64,000 nucleotides of DNA, taken from positions 1 to 64,000 of the forward strand of contig JAETNO010000006.1 of assembly GCA_021768245.1 (NCBI GenBank), read 5' to 3'. Position 1 is the stretch's first letter; each line of letters opens with the position of its first letter. This DNA is from Bacteroidaceae bacterium (GTDB lineage Bacteria; Bacteroidota; Bacteroidia; Bacteroidales; Muribaculaceae). A model generated the notes under the pieces. It made no database searches. It was not told the DNA's origin and was given only the letters and a program-made list of their open reading frames with translations. The position numbers and the translations under genes were made by a program. Shown here piece after piece: positions 16,547-26,280 of the stretch.

Positions 16547-18973
16547 TTACTTCACGGTTTCAAGTTGTAGTTTGTAAGGCTTTATTTGACTTTCCGGTGA
16601 AATTTTCAGCGTGATTTTTCCAGGATTGGTTCCTGCGCGGAGGATAATGCAAGCTTTCCCGTTGAAAAGTCTGCGTGTGGAGCCTACGGTGAGTTCTTCA
16701 GAGTTTATGTCTCCGTTGATTACACCTGCAATCTCCGCCGGGCCTTCGAGCTCGAAATGCAATGGAATTTCACAGTTGGCCACTTCTCGGTTTTTGGAAT
16801 CAAGGGCAGTGATGCTTATGTGCTGTAGGTCTGTCCCATCGGATTTCCAGGATGGGTTATCCGTAGAGACCTTAATCTTGACGGCTTTGCCGGTAGTTTC
16901 GACTCTGTGACGACTCATCGGCTTTTTCTCTCCATAGTTGTAGGCTATAGCTTCGATTACGCCTCTTGAATAAGGGATGCTGTCCCATAGGATGCGGTTT
17001 CGTTTTGAGGAGTCGTTTCTGTCGTTTGTCCGTTTCCCAATGGATTTGCCGTTGATTAATAACTCTACTTCGTCTGCGTTGGTGAATGTGTAGATTTTCA
17101 AGGTAGAGCCATCCTTCCTGTTCCAGTGTGAGGAGAATGATGTGGTGCCTACGTTGACTCCGTTCCATTCAGTATTGTCTTTGGAGTCCTCGATTGCGAT
17201 TCTTACCACAGGTTCTTCTGGCTTGAAGAAGCTTTTAAGGAAATATGCCATGGGTTTTGGTTCGAGAGAGATGTCGAAAACGCCCTGAGCCCAGCCTTTG
17301 GCAGGCCATCCCTGAGATTCGCCGAGATAGTCAATCATGCCCCAATAAGCCAGTCCAACGACTTTGTCGAGGTTCATATCGAAATAATTCGGACCCATTC
17401 CTGAGGCGTTGGCTTCGCTTTGATAGAAAATCATGTTTGGGAAACGCCGCGAGTCGCCGGGGAAATACATATACCTATAATTATAGGATGCTATGTCCGT
17501 CTCAAGGGCAAGGGGTGCGGGAAGGCTGTCTGTGAAATGATTGCGATAACGCGGATGCATGGCGACGGTCGATAGGCGTGTCCCGTCATAGCGGTCAAGG
17601 AGCTGTTTTTGCAGACGGTAGGGGGTGACGCCCCAGTCGTTGAAAGGTAAGTCGGAAATCATCTGCAGCTCGTTGCCGAGACTCCAAAGGATTACAGAAG
17701 GGTGGTTTCTGTCACGGCGAGTCCATTCTGAGACATCGTGCTGCCATTGGTCGGCCCAGTCTTTTCTTCCACCGGCATATTGAGCCTTCCATTTGTCGTA
17801 AAGTTCATCGACAACAAGGATGCCATAGCGGTCACATAGGTCGAGGAATGATTTGCTATAGGGGTTATGTGAGGTGCGGATGTGGTTAAACCCGAATTCT
17901 TTCAGCAGTTTTATACGTTTTTCCATGGCAGCAGGATAAGCCGCCGCTCCGAGCGCTCCGAGTGAATGGTGATTTGCAATCCCCTTGAGCAAAGTCTTTT
18001 TCCCATTGAGCTTGAAGCCAAAATCAGGAGAGAACTCTATGCTCCTGATTCCGAAATGTTCGCTTATGCTGTCGGTAATGGAGCCGTCTTTATTATACAG
18101 TTTTATTATGGCTGTGTAGAGGTTCGGTGACTCTGTATCCCAAAGTTTGGCATCAGAGATAGTGATGCTGTCGAGTTTGGATTCACGAATTTTTTGTGAA
18201 CGGTAGTTGCGGATTGATTTCTTTTCGGAGTATATTTCTGAGCCGTTAGGGGCAAGCACTGTGATTCCTACCCTTATGCTATCCGGCCGGTTGAAAGAGG
18301 CGATTTCCGCTTCTATTTCGACGATTGATTTCTCGGGAGAAACCACCGGCGTTGTGATTCGGAGTGGATTACGGGTGAAATAGTGCTTTTGGTCGGTGGT
18401 TATGAGATTTACATCACGGAAGATACCGCCTCCTGTATACCATCTTGAGTTTTCCGGCTTACCAGTGTCAGCTTTTACTGCAATAATATTTGGTTTGTCG
18501 AAGTCAAGTTTACCGGTCAAATCAACTTCTGTCCCAAGATATCCGTAATCTGTACCTCCTATCCGTTTGCCATTTAGATAGATGTCTCCGACCAGCATGA
18601 TTCCTTCAAAGTCGAGAATGACACGGCGGTTTTTCCATGTGGAGTCAGGTGTCAAGGCTTTGCAATACCATCCACACCCCATTTCCTTAAATCCTCTTGA
18701 ACTGAGGCGGCTTTTCACATTGGCCGCAGGATTGTTTAGGTCAGCTTTTTCATTCTTGTCCGGTTCAACCCACTGCTGGCTTATCTGGAAGTCGTGCGGA
18801 AGATTCACGTTTGTCCATCCGCTACCTGTAGGCAGGGTTACAGGAGCCTGGGCCAAGTCTCCACGATGGAAAAGCCATCCGAAATTCCATGGTTCAACGC
18901 TCCTGCCTGAGAAGGCGAGAGCGTTGAGATATATTAATAATAAGCTTAATGAACAGAATAAAAAACGTTTCAT
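16547..18973 (-). CDS. Secreted glycoside hydrolase family 2 protein
   Basis: 808 residues. Signal peptide at residues 1-20. Then the GH2 sugar-binding domain (WNFGWLFHRGDLAQAP, LPHDFQ), the immunoglobulin-like domain, and the TIM barrel (GIANHHSLGALGAAAYP, IRTSHNPYSKSFLDLCD). The acid/base Glu is in VILWSLGNEL and the nucleophile is likely the Glu of FYQSEANASG. C-terminal DUF4982 and Ig-like modules follow. Probably a periplasmic or surface beta-galactosidase-type exo-enzyme; the exact linkage is unknown. Its position 66 nt upstream of rhaM suggests it works on a rhamnose-containing glycan. It begins 47 nt after der. Confidence 0.88.
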   Translation of the reverse strand: MKRFLFCSLSLLLIYLNALAFSGRSVEPWNFGWLFHRGDLAQAPVTLPTGSGWTNVNLPHDFQISQQWVEPDKNEKADLNNPAANVKSRLSSRGFKEMGCGWYCKALTPDSTWKNRRVILDFEGIMLVGDIYLNGKRIGGTDYGYLGTEVDLTGKLDFDKPNIIAVKADTGKPENSRWYTGGGIFRDVNLITTDQKHYFTRNPLRITTPVVSPEKSIVEIEAEIASFNRPDSIRVGITVLAPNGSEIYSEKKSIRNYRSQKIRESKLDSITISDAKLWDTESPNLYTAIIKLYNKDGSITDSISEHFGIRSIEFSPDFGFKLNGKKTLLKGIANHHSLGALGAAAYPAAMEKRIKLLKEFGFNHIRTSHNPYSKSFLDLCDRYGILVVDELYDKWKAQYAGGRKDWADQWQHDVSEWTRRDRNHPSVILWSLGNELQMISDLPFNDWGVTPYRLQKQLLDRYDGTRLSTVAMHPRYRNHFTDSLPAPLALETDIASYNYRYMYFPGDSRRFPNMIFYQSEANASGMGPNYFDMNLDKVVGLAYWGMIDYLGESQGWPAKGWAQGVFDISLEPKPMAYFLKSFFKPEEPVVRIAIEDSKDNTEWNGVNVGTTSFSSHWNRKDGSTLKIYTFTNADEVELLINGKSIGKRTNDRNDSSKRNRILWDSIPYSRGVIEAIAYNYGEKKPMSRHRVETTGKAVKIKVSTDNPSWKSDGTDLQHISITALDSKNREVANCEIPLHFELEGPAEIAGVINGDINSEELTVGSTRRLFNGKACIILRAGTNPGKITLKISPESQIKPYKLQLETVK

Positions 18974-19020
18974 GGTATATTGTGTGATGGATGATTTAAG
19001 GGAAGATAGGGAGAGGATTG

Positions 19021-20340
19021 TTATTTTTCACGCATGAATACGTTTATAGGCGTTCCGTGGAAGTCCCAATTTTCCCTGATTTTGTTCTCGAGATAACGTC
19101 GGTAGGGCTCCTTTACCCATTGCGGAAGGTTGCAGAAGAAAATGAATGTTGGAATCGGAGCGTCCTTAAGCATTGTGATATATTTGATTTTCACAAATTT
19201 TCCTTTGTTGGCAGGTGGGGGGTATGCAGATATCGCTTCCTGCATTACGGTGTTGAGCTGAGATGTCGGAACAGTCCTCTTGCGATTTTTATATACATCG
19301 AGGGCTATCTCGAGCACTTTATATATGCGTTGCTTCGTCAAAGCCGAAGCAAATATGATCGGGAAGTCGACAAAGGGGGCGAAGCGGTTGCGGATTGCAT
19401 CCTCATAGTGCTTGATGGCTTCCTTTGATTTGTTCTCGACAAGATCCCATTTGTTGACCACTACGACGAGTCCCTTTTTGTTGCGTTGAATCAATGAGAA
19501 TATTGAGACATCCTGTGCTTCGATACCACGGGTGGCGTCAATCATAAGGATACACACGTCCGAGGCCTCTATCGCACGTATTGAGCGAATGACAGAGTAA
19601 TATTCAATATCTTCAGTAACTTTATTTTTCTTCCGGATGCCGGCGGTGTCAACAAGATAGAAGTCGAAACCGAATTTATTATACCGTGTGTAGATTGAGT
19701 CACGCGTAGTTCCTGCTATGTCAGTGACGATATGGCGTTCTTCGTCGATAAATGCATTGATTAGCGATGATTTTCCGGCGTTTGGCCGGCCTACGATGGC
19801 GATTTTGGGGATATCGTCGAGCTTTTCATCATCGTCATCGTCCTTCTCAGGCATTTTTGCCACCACCTCATCAAGTAGGTCACCTGTGCCGTAGCCACTG
19901 ACTGCTGATACTCCTATCGGGTCACCGAGACCGAGGCTGTAAAATTCGGAGATGTTGTAGATTGAAGAACCGGCATCAACCTTGTTGGCTACGAGTAGCA
20001 CCGGTTTGGTCGAACGTCGGAGGATTTCAGCCACCTGGTCGTCGAGGTCGGTGACTCCGTTTGTGGCATCGACAACGAACAGAATCTCATCAGCCTGTTC
20101 GATAGCGAGGTAGACCTGTTTGTTGATTTCATTCTCAAAGATGTCCTCACTGTTGACAACCCAGCCTCCGGTATCGACGATTGAAAACTCTTTGCCGTTC
20201 CAATCCACCTTCCCGTATTGACGGTCGCGTGTAGTTCCAGCTTTTTCGTTGGTTATTGCCGTGCGTGACTGAGTCAGTCTATTGAAAAGTGTGGATTTCC
20301 CTACATTGGGGCGTCCCACTATAGCTATCATTTGTCCCAT
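19021..20340 (-). CDS. der: Ribosome biogenesis GTPase Der (EngA)
   Basis: 439 residues with two tandem G domains and a KH-like C-terminal domain, the signature of Der, needed for 50S subunit assembly. G1 motifs: GRPNVGKSTLF near residue 8 and GRPNAGKSSLI near residue 185. NKVD and NKWD motifs are both present. The C-terminal KH part has APIPTFIFFCNLPQWVKEPYRRYLENKIRENWDF. The acidic linker EKDDDDDEKLDD joins the G domains. Normal length. Confidence 0.96.
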   Translation of the reverse strand: MGQMIAIVGRPNVGKSTLFNRLTQSRTAITNEKAGTTRDRQYGKVDWNGKEFSIVDTGGWVVNSEDIFENEINKQVYLAIEQADEILFVVDATNGVTDLDDQVAEILRRSTKPVLLVANKVDAGSSIYNISEFYSLGLGDPIGVSAVSGYGTGDLLDEVVAKMPEKDDDDDEKLDDIPKIAIVGRPNAGKSSLINAFIDEERHIVTDIAGTTRDSIYTRYNKFGFDFYLVDTAGIRKKNKVTEDIEYYSVIRSIRAIEASDVCILMIDATRGIEAQDVSIFSLIQRNKKGLVVVVNKWDLVENKSKEAIKHYEDAIRNRFAPFVDFPIIFASALTKQRIYKVLEIALDVYKNRKRTVPTSQLNTVMQEAISAYPPPANKGKFVKIKYITMLKDAPIPTFIFFCNLPQWVKEPYRRYLENKIRENWDFHGTPINVFMREK

Positions 20341-20545
20341 GATTGATGATTTTTATATCTTAAACGCTTGATTCATGCCGTTTGTGCGGACTTTTTATTG
20401 GTCGTCGGCATGGTCAGCCTTGGTGCAAATTTAACCAATTATTTCTAAATCCGCAAAATGAAGTCGCTGACAGGGTATAAAAGTATTACATGAAAATAAT
20501 ATTTGGTTAAATATTGTTAAGACAACGGATTTTCTTACAAATTTA

Positions 20546-20646
20546 TTTGTAAAAACACAATGCTTGTCTTATCTTTGTAACAAGTTTTTCATGGTATTAG
20601 ATTTAAGGTAAAAAAGTTATTCGTCGAGACGACGAGTAATTTTTTT
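20546..20646 (+). ncRNA. Candidate small RNA: consensus promoter followed by terminator
   Basis: TTTG (20546-20549), 20 nt, TATCTTTG (20570-20577) is a full consensus promoter on the plus strand, yet no plus-strand gene follows. A 10-bp hairpin TTATTCGTCG (20617-20626) / CGACGAGTAA (20630-20639) with seven Ts ends the transcript at about 20646, giving an RNA of about 63 nt. The 5' arm can also pair with CGGCGAATAACTT further on (20659-20671). On the other strand the same hairpin can end mdh. The rest of 20341-20691 shows no gene. Confidence 0.45.
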
Positions 20647-20691
20647 ATACTGTCATCCCGGCGAATAACTTAAAGGTTGATATAATTGCTT

Positions 20692-21705
20692 TTAGCAAGT
20701 CTTGGCGTCCATGTATGGATTAAGACGGTGCCAATCGGAGATAGGGGGCATGACTCCCATTTCAATTACCTCATCGCGTAGCTTGCAAAGATGCTCATAG
20801 CTCTTTTCAAGCTCTTTTTGTTCTTCGGGGGTTCCGTCTATAGGTTTACATTCCACACCGTTTTTCCCGATTGTAGTCTCCATGGCCATCATTATATGAC
20901 CAAATCTGTCATTATTTACATAGGTGCCGGCTGGCCAGCGGAACGGTTTTCCTCCCATTGCGGCGGCAATCATTTCAATTGACAGGTATGCAGGGCTTTG
21001 GAATGAAGAGCGTCCTCTGAGGTCGATGATATTCTTTCCGCCTTGAATGACTCTTTGTTTCAAGGCAATCCAGTCTTCAAGCGGAAGCTTCGGAGTTCCG
21101 ATGATATCGGTCAGCGGTTTTCCGTCGATAGTCGTGGTGGAAGCGAAGACTGCCATCTGCTCTCCGTGGCCGCCATAGGTACGGCTGTTGACTATTTCAT
21201 CGGCCGGAATATGGAGATACTTCGAAAGTTCACTGCGGAGACGGGTGCTGTCGAGTGCGGCAAGTGTCGTCACTTTTGACGGTTCGACTCCTGAGTATAG
21301 CAGGGTGATAAGTCCGGTGATATCGGCAGGGTTGAATATGACTACGATATGTTTGACATCCGGGCAGTATTGACGCACGTCTTTGCCAAATTGCTCGGCA
21401 ATCTGAGCGTTGCCCTTAAGGAGGTCTTCACGTGTCATTCCGGCCTTACGTGCGGCTCCGCCTGACGATACGATGTATTTTGCTCCGGTAAGAGCCTCTT
21501 TGATGTCGGAAGTGAATGTCAGGTTCACGCCTTCGAATCCGCAGTGGAAAAGTTCTTCTGCCACTCCTTCAAGTGCAGGGGCATAGGGGTCGTAGAGGCA
21601 GATGTTAGGGGTGAGTTTCATCATCACGGCTGTCTGAGCCATGTTTGAGCCAATCATGCCGGCAGCACCGACAATGACCAGTTTTTCATCGGTCAAAAAT
21701 TCCAT
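20692..21705 (-). CDS. mdh: Malate dehydrogenase
   Basis: 337 residues, lactate/malate dehydrogenase fold. It interconverts malate and oxaloacetate with NAD(H), used by Bacteroidales in the reductive branch that leads to fumarate and succinate. NAD motif at the start: VIVGAAGMIGSNMAQ. The substrate region shows VVIFNPADITGL, the LDSTRLRSELS segment with its Arg, and the catalytic His in RTYGGHGEQMAVF. Slightly longer than the classical enzyme but typical for Bacteroidota. Single gene between two regulatory gaps. Confidence 0.93.
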   Translation of the reverse strand: MEFLTDEKLVIVGAAGMIGSNMAQTAVMMKLTPNICLYDPYAPALEGVAEELFHCGFEGVNLTFTSDIKEALTGAKYIVSSGGAARKAGMTREDLLKGNAQIAEQFGKDVRQYCPDVKHIVVIFNPADITGLITLLYSGVEPSKVTTLAALDSTRLRSELSKYLHIPADEIVNSRTYGGHGEQMAVFASTTTIDGKPLTDIIGTPKLPLEDWIALKQRVIQGGKNIIDLRGRSSFQSPAYLSIEMIAAAMGGKPFRWPAGTYVNNDRFGHIMMAMETTIGKNGVECKPIDGTPEEQKELEKSYEHLCKLRDEVIEMGVMPPISDWHRLNPYMDAKTC

Positions 21706-21892
21706 ATTTTATAGTTTGATTAGTTTTATGAGATTTCATGTTTCAAGGCCACTTCAATTTTAAGGCTGAATCGTATTGCTTGCGATATTGCCTGTGGTTA
21801 TATTTATAACATATCGTTGATTTGAAAAGTTGGAGAAGAGGAGATGTTATTTGCGAAAAATTCTTCGTATTTTTGCGGGCGTAAATGAAATT

Positions 21893-23104
21893 ATGGAAAA
21901 AGAATTGACACCGGCGTCAAGTCCGGCTAAGGAAAAGCTTTGGAATTCGAACTATTGCCGTGCGATGGTCGGTAATTTCATGCTGTTTTTTTCATTTTAT
22001 CTTCTGACGCCTCTGCTGCCTATCTATCTTGATTCCCAGTTCGGGGCCGATAAGGATTTGATTGGTTTCGTGCTTTCAGGCTATGTTGTCGCAGCCTTGA
22101 TTGTGCGTCCGTTCAGCGGTTTCATCGTCGACAGTTTTAACAGAAAGAAGGTGCTGATGCTGTGTTTCTTCGGGTTCTTCATCTGTTTTACGGGCTATAT
22201 AGGGGCGGGAAGCATATTGATGTTTGCCATAATACGCACTATCCATGGATTGCCATTCGGGGCTACTACCGTGGCCAACAGCACCGTGGCTATAGATGTG
22301 CTTCCATCATCGCGACGGAATGAGGGAGTGGGGTTCTATGGGCTCAGCAATAATCTTGCTATGGCGATTGCGCCTTCAGCAGGTATATATATCTATTCGC
22401 TGACAGATAATTTTTCCACTTTGTTCTGGATTTCGCTTATAGTGGCTTTTGTGGGTTTTTATGCCGTCAGTACGATTAAGATTCCAAAACGAGAACTTAT
22501 TGTGGGGAAGCCCAAGCTCAGCATGGACCATTTCTTTTTGAACCGTGCATGGCTCATGGCAATCAATATTCTCCTGTTCGGGCTTTGCTGGGGCGTCATG
22601 AGTAATTATGTGGCGATTTACAGTAAGGAGGTGCTTGGCATCACTGACGGGACAGGCGTGTTTTTCGCCTTGCTTTCAAGCGGGCTTTTCATTTCGCGGC
22701 TCTACGGGGCCAAGTCTCTACGAGAGGGAAAACTGACAGAAAACGCCCTTCAGGGGGCGAGCATAAGCGCGGTTGGGTTTACACTTTTCGCCATAGCCCC
22801 AGGGGTGTGGGCATATTATCTGTCGGCTATAATGATAGGCCTTGGGAATGGGCGTATGTTTCCGGCATTTCTAAATATGTTTATCAATGTGGCCAGGCAT
22901 GACCAACGAGGCACGGCCAATTCTTCAATTCTGACATCGTGGGATTGCGGAATGGGAATCGGAATACTTATCGGTGGTGTCCTGGCGGAATATGTGAGCT
23001 ACTCGGCTGCATTTTGGGCTACTGCAATATCCCAGATTTCAGGCACGTTACTGCTGTTGTTTTTCACCAGGCGTTTCTACAGGTCACGCCAGCTTGTGTC
23101 ATGA
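21893..23104 (+). CDS. MFS family transporter
   Basis: 403 residues from ATG 21893. An upstream in-frame ATG at 21830 is less likely, since a -10 box (TATTTTTG, 21868-21875) lies inside that extension. About twelve hydrophobic segments and the MFS loop 2-3 motif GFIVDSFNRKKVLM. It probably exports a drug or a small metabolite; the substrate is unknown. The second half repeats the fold (GAKSLREGKLTENALQGA). A single gene, followed by a gap of 145 nt to the MATE gene. Confidence 0.88.
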   Translation: MEKELTPASSPAKEKLWNSNYCRAMVGNFMLFFSFYLLTPLLPIYLDSQFGADKDLIGFVLSGYVVAALIVRPFSGFIVDSFNRKKVLMLCFFGFFICFTGYIGAGSILMFAIIRTIHGLPFGATTVANSTVAIDVLPSSRRNEGVGFYGLSNNLAMAIAPSAGIYIYSLTDNFSTLFWISLIVAFVGFYAVSTIKIPKRELIVGKPKLSMDHFFLNRAWLMAINILLFGLCWGVMSNYVAIYSKEVLGITDGTGVFFALLSSGLFISRLYGAKSLREGKLTENALQGASISAVGFTLFAIAPGVWAYYLSAIMIGLGNGRMFPAFLNMFINVARHDQRGTANSSILTSWDCGMGIGILIGGVLAEYVSYSAAFWATAISQISGTLLLLFFTRRFYRSRQLVS

Positions 23105-23182
23105 GCGACATCTTGATTCCAATAGCGGGAAGTTGTTAAAATTTAATCAATGTGAACTTTTTTGTTAAATAGTTTTTACATA

Positions 23183-23215
23183 TTTAGACGGTATGGTGTA
23201 AAGTTAGTAATTTTG
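23183..23215 (+). promoter_or_regulatory. Promoter-like site for the MATE gene
   Basis: TTTA (23183-23186), 21 nt, TAATTTTG (23208-23215), about 35 nt upstream of the ATG at 23250. One mismatch in the -33 box. Confidence 0.45.
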
Positions 23216-23249
23216 CAGTCACGTTTTTTAACAAAAAAGGGAATCATCA

Positions 23250-24632
23250 ATGGCAGTCAGCGCAAGCACATCTACTGAAGATTTAGGGGTCAAGTCCGTT
23301 GGCAAACTTCTTGCGCAGTATTCCGTTCCTGCGATTATAGCCAGTGTCGCCACATCGCTCTACAATATTATAGACAGTATATTCATTGGCCGTGGCGTCG
23401 GCCCCATGGCGATAGCCGGTCTTGCCATCACTTTTCCGCTGATGAATCTTGTGGCGGCCTTCTGTATGCTTATCGCTGCAGGCGGTGCCACTATCAGTTC
23501 AATATTTCTCGGCCAGAAGAACTATAGCCGTGCGACAGACGTGGTCAACAATGTCTTCACGCTCTGCCTGATTCACTCGGTGGTTTTCGGAGGGCTGACA
23601 CTTATTTTCATAGACCCCATATTGCTGTTTTTCGGTGCGACTGAGGACACCATCAGCTATGCGCGGGAGTTCATGGAGGTGATTCTCTATGGTACGCCGA
23701 TAAGCTATGTGTTCATCGGACTTAACAATCTGATGAGGGCTACGGGATATCCGCGTAAGGCTATGGTCTCGGCCTTGATTTCGGTGGTGGTCAACATAGT
23801 TCTTGCCCCCATATTCATCTTCACTCTTGAGTGGGGCATAAGGGGTGCAGCATTGGCGACGGTCATAGGCCAGTTTGCAGCTTTCGTATGGGTGCTTTCC
23901 CATTTCCTTTCCTCAAAAAGTTCCATCCATTTCAAGCGTGGCAACCGGTGGCTGACATGGTCTATTATAAAGCATATCTATGCCATAGGGTTGTCGCCGT
24001 TCCTGATGAACGTGTGTGCGTGTGTGGTCGTCATATTTATCAACCGCGCGCTGCTCGACTACGGTGCTTCCGACGGAAATCTTGCTGTGGGTGCCTATGG
24101 CATTATCAACCGCACTACGATGTTTTTTGTGATGATAGTGTTTGGTGTGACTCAGGGCATGCAGCCGATTCTCGGATACAATATAGGAGCCAACCATTTT
24201 GACAGGGTCAAGAGGGTGTTGCGCCTCGGCATATGGATAGGGGCTGCGATTACGTGTGTAGGCTGGATTGTCAGCGAAGGATTCCCTGACACTGTCTCCT
24301 CGCTTTTCACCACTGACGAGACCCTTGTCAGGATTGCCCGTGACGGTTTCAGGATTTATTTCATATGCTATCCGGTGGTGGGATGTCAGATTGTGATTCA
24401 GAATTTCTTTCAGAGTGTCGGCAAACCACAGATGTCGATATTCCTGTCATTGACGCGTCAACTTCTGTTCCTGATTCCGTTCTTGATTGTATTTCCGCGT
24501 TTCTGGGGAGTGGACGGAGTCTGGGCCTCTATGGCGGGGTCGGATATAATAGCCTTTTTCGTGTCGCTCATCACTTTATGGTGGTGGATGCGTCATACCA
24601 TGCGCCAAATGGAATTAAAAGCACAGAATTAA
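23250..24632 (+). CDS. MATE family efflux transporter
   Basis: 460 residues with twelve hydrophobic segments in two halves, the layout of multidrug and toxin extrusion proteins driven by Na+ or H+. Starts of the two halves: VGKLLAQYSVPAIIASVATSLYNIIDSIFIG and HIYAIGLSPFLMNVCACVVVIFIN. GVTQGMQPILGYNIGA is a typical MATE motif in the C-half. Substrate unknown. The stop TAA touches the ATG of the next gene (taaatg), so the two are coupled. Confidence 0.92.
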   Translation: MAVSASTSTEDLGVKSVGKLLAQYSVPAIIASVATSLYNIIDSIFIGRGVGPMAIAGLAITFPLMNLVAAFCMLIAAGGATISSIFLGQKNYSRATDVVNNVFTLCLIHSVVFGGLTLIFIDPILLFFGATEDTISYAREFMEVILYGTPISYVFIGLNNLMRATGYPRKAMVSALISVVVNIVLAPIFIFTLEWGIRGAALATVIGQFAAFVWVLSHFLSSKSSIHFKRGNRWLTWSIIKHIYAIGLSPFLMNVCACVVVIFINRALLDYGASDGNLAVGAYGIINRTTMFFVMIVFGVTQGMQPILGYNIGANHFDRVKRVLRLGIWIGAAITCVGWIVSEGFPDTVSSLFTTDETLVRIARDGFRIYFICYPVVGCQIVIQNFFQSVGKPQMSIFLSLTRQLLFLIPFLIVFPRFWGVDGVWASMAGSDIIAFFVSLITLWWWMRHTMRQMELKAQN

Positions 24633-26195
24633 ATGCAAGAAACATTAGAACTCAGGGTCAGTCCGCGCACTGCGGCTGAGCCTATGCTGCTCAAAGCAGA
24701 AGTGTCGACGCTTATGGGCGTGGACGCCAACAGGATAAAACATATTACAATCATACGCCGCTCAATCGATGCCCGTCAACGCAGGGTGGTGGTCAATCTT
24801 TCGGTCAGGGTCTACATAGACGAACTCCCGGCTAAGGAGTCGCTTGTGGAGCCTGTAGCCTATCGTCCTGTTGAGGGTGACAGACAGGTCGTTGTGGTCG
24901 GTGCCGGCCCTGCAGGTCTGTTTGCCGCGCTGAAATTGATTGAACTCGGGCTGAAGCCCGTGGTGCTGGAGCGCGGAAAGGATGTTGATTCGCGCCGCAA
25001 GGATATGGCTGCCATCGCCCGCGAAAATGTGGTGAACCCCGACTCGAACTATTGTTTCGGAGAGGGTGGGGCAGGAGCTTATTCAGACGGAAAGCTCTAT
25101 ACGCGCTCTAAGAAGCGTGGGCCAGTTGAAAAGATTCTCAACATATTCGCTCAGCACGGTGCATCGGAGGATATCCTTGTCGACGCCCATCCGCATATAG
25201 GTACCGACAGGCTTCCCGAGGTAATCAAGGCTATAAGAATGACGATTATAGCCTGTGGCGGGGAAGTGAGATTCGGCTCTAAGGTTACCGCTTTGAAATG
25301 TGAGGGCGACATGGTGAAAGGAGTTGTGCTTGCCGACGGTTCGGAAGTGGATGGCCCCGTGATTCTCGCTACCGGCCATTCGGCACGTGATGTCTACCGT
25401 ATGCTCCATGACTCGGGAGTCGAGATGGAAGCCAAGGGGCTTGCGATAGGTGTGCGCCTGGAGCATCCGCAGAAGCTGATTGACTGCCTGCGCTACCACT
25501 CCAAGGATGGTAGAGGCAAGTATCTGCCTGCTGCGGAGTACACGATGCTGACGCGTGTCGACGACCGTGCTGTCTATTCGTTCTGCATGTGTCCGGGCGG
25601 TTTTATCATCCCCGCAGCGAGTGATGAGGGGCAGCTTGTGGTCAATGGCATGTCTCCGTCTAACCGTGGCACGCGTTGGGCCAATTCGGGGATGGTGGTA
25701 GAGATTCTGCCCGAGGATATCCCGGATATAGACGGGACTCCCGATGTGATGAAAATGATGCGTTTCCAGGAGCAGATAGAGAGGTCGTTCTGGGAGGAAG
25801 CGGGGAGAAGTCAGAACGCTCCCGCCCAAAGGATGGCTGATTTTGTTGCGTCACGCCAGTCTGAGGACTTGCCTCCTACATCCTATGCCCCGGGTATCCA
25901 CAGCGCGCGTATAGACCGGCTGCTGCCGAAGGGAATCGCGAGGAGACTGCAGCAGGGGTTCAAGGATTTTGACCTTAAGAACAAGGGCTTCCTGACAAAT
26001 GAGGCTGTGCTGATTGGTGCTGAGACGCGGACGTCTTCGCCCCTGAGAATCATACGAGACCCCGAGACTCTTTCGCATGTGCGGCTACAGGGGCTGTTCC
26101 CATGCGGGGAGGGTGCCGGCTATGCAGGAGGCATAGTTTCTGCGGCTATCGACGGCGACCGTGCAGCTGCCGCTGTGGCTGCATGGCTTGGCTGA
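24633..26195 (+). CDS. FAD-dependent oxidoreductase (NAD(P)/FAD-dependent, HI0933/BaiN-like superfamily member)
   Basis: 520 residues. An N-terminal domain of about 85 residues precedes the FAD-binding Rossmann fold VVVVGAGPAGLFAALKLIELG (GxGxxG near residue 88). FGEGGAGAYSDGKLYTRSK is the signature of the long FAD-dependent family whose members carry this extra N-terminal domain. GPVILATGHSARDVY is the GATG-like motif, and the C-terminus LFPCGEGAGYAGGIVSAAIDGDRAA closes the FAD site. The substrate is unknown. Its start directly abuts the stop of the MATE gene, but a functional link is not evident. Confidence 0.85.
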   Translation: MQETLELRVSPRTAAEPMLLKAEVSTLMGVDANRIKHITIIRRSIDARQRRVVVNLSVRVYIDELPAKESLVEPVAYRPVEGDRQVVVVGAGPAGLFAALKLIELGLKPVVLERGKDVDSRRKDMAAIARENVVNPDSNYCFGEGGAGAYSDGKLYTRSKKRGPVEKILNIFAQHGASEDILVDAHPHIGTDRLPEVIKAIRMTIIACGGEVRFGSKVTALKCEGDMVKGVVLADGSEVDGPVILATGHSARDVYRMLHDSGVEMEAKGLAIGVRLEHPQKLIDCLRYHSKDGRGKYLPAAEYTMLTRVDDRAVYSFCMCPGGFIIPAASDEGQLVVNGMSPSNRGTRWANSGMVVEILPEDIPDIDGTPDVMKMMRFQEQIERSFWEEAGRSQNAPAQRMADFVASRQSEDLPPTSYAPGIHSARIDRLLPKGIARRLQQGFKDFDLKNKGFLTNEAVLIGAETRTSSPLRIIRDPETLSHVRLQGLFPCGEGAGYAGGIVSAAIDGDRAAAAVAAWLG

Positions 26196-26280
26196 TTTTA
26201 CCCGTAAATGATTAGGGAAGGGGGCTGAAAGGCTCCCTTTATCATTGAAATTGGGTATTTCCTGCTGTAGACTTTAGGGG

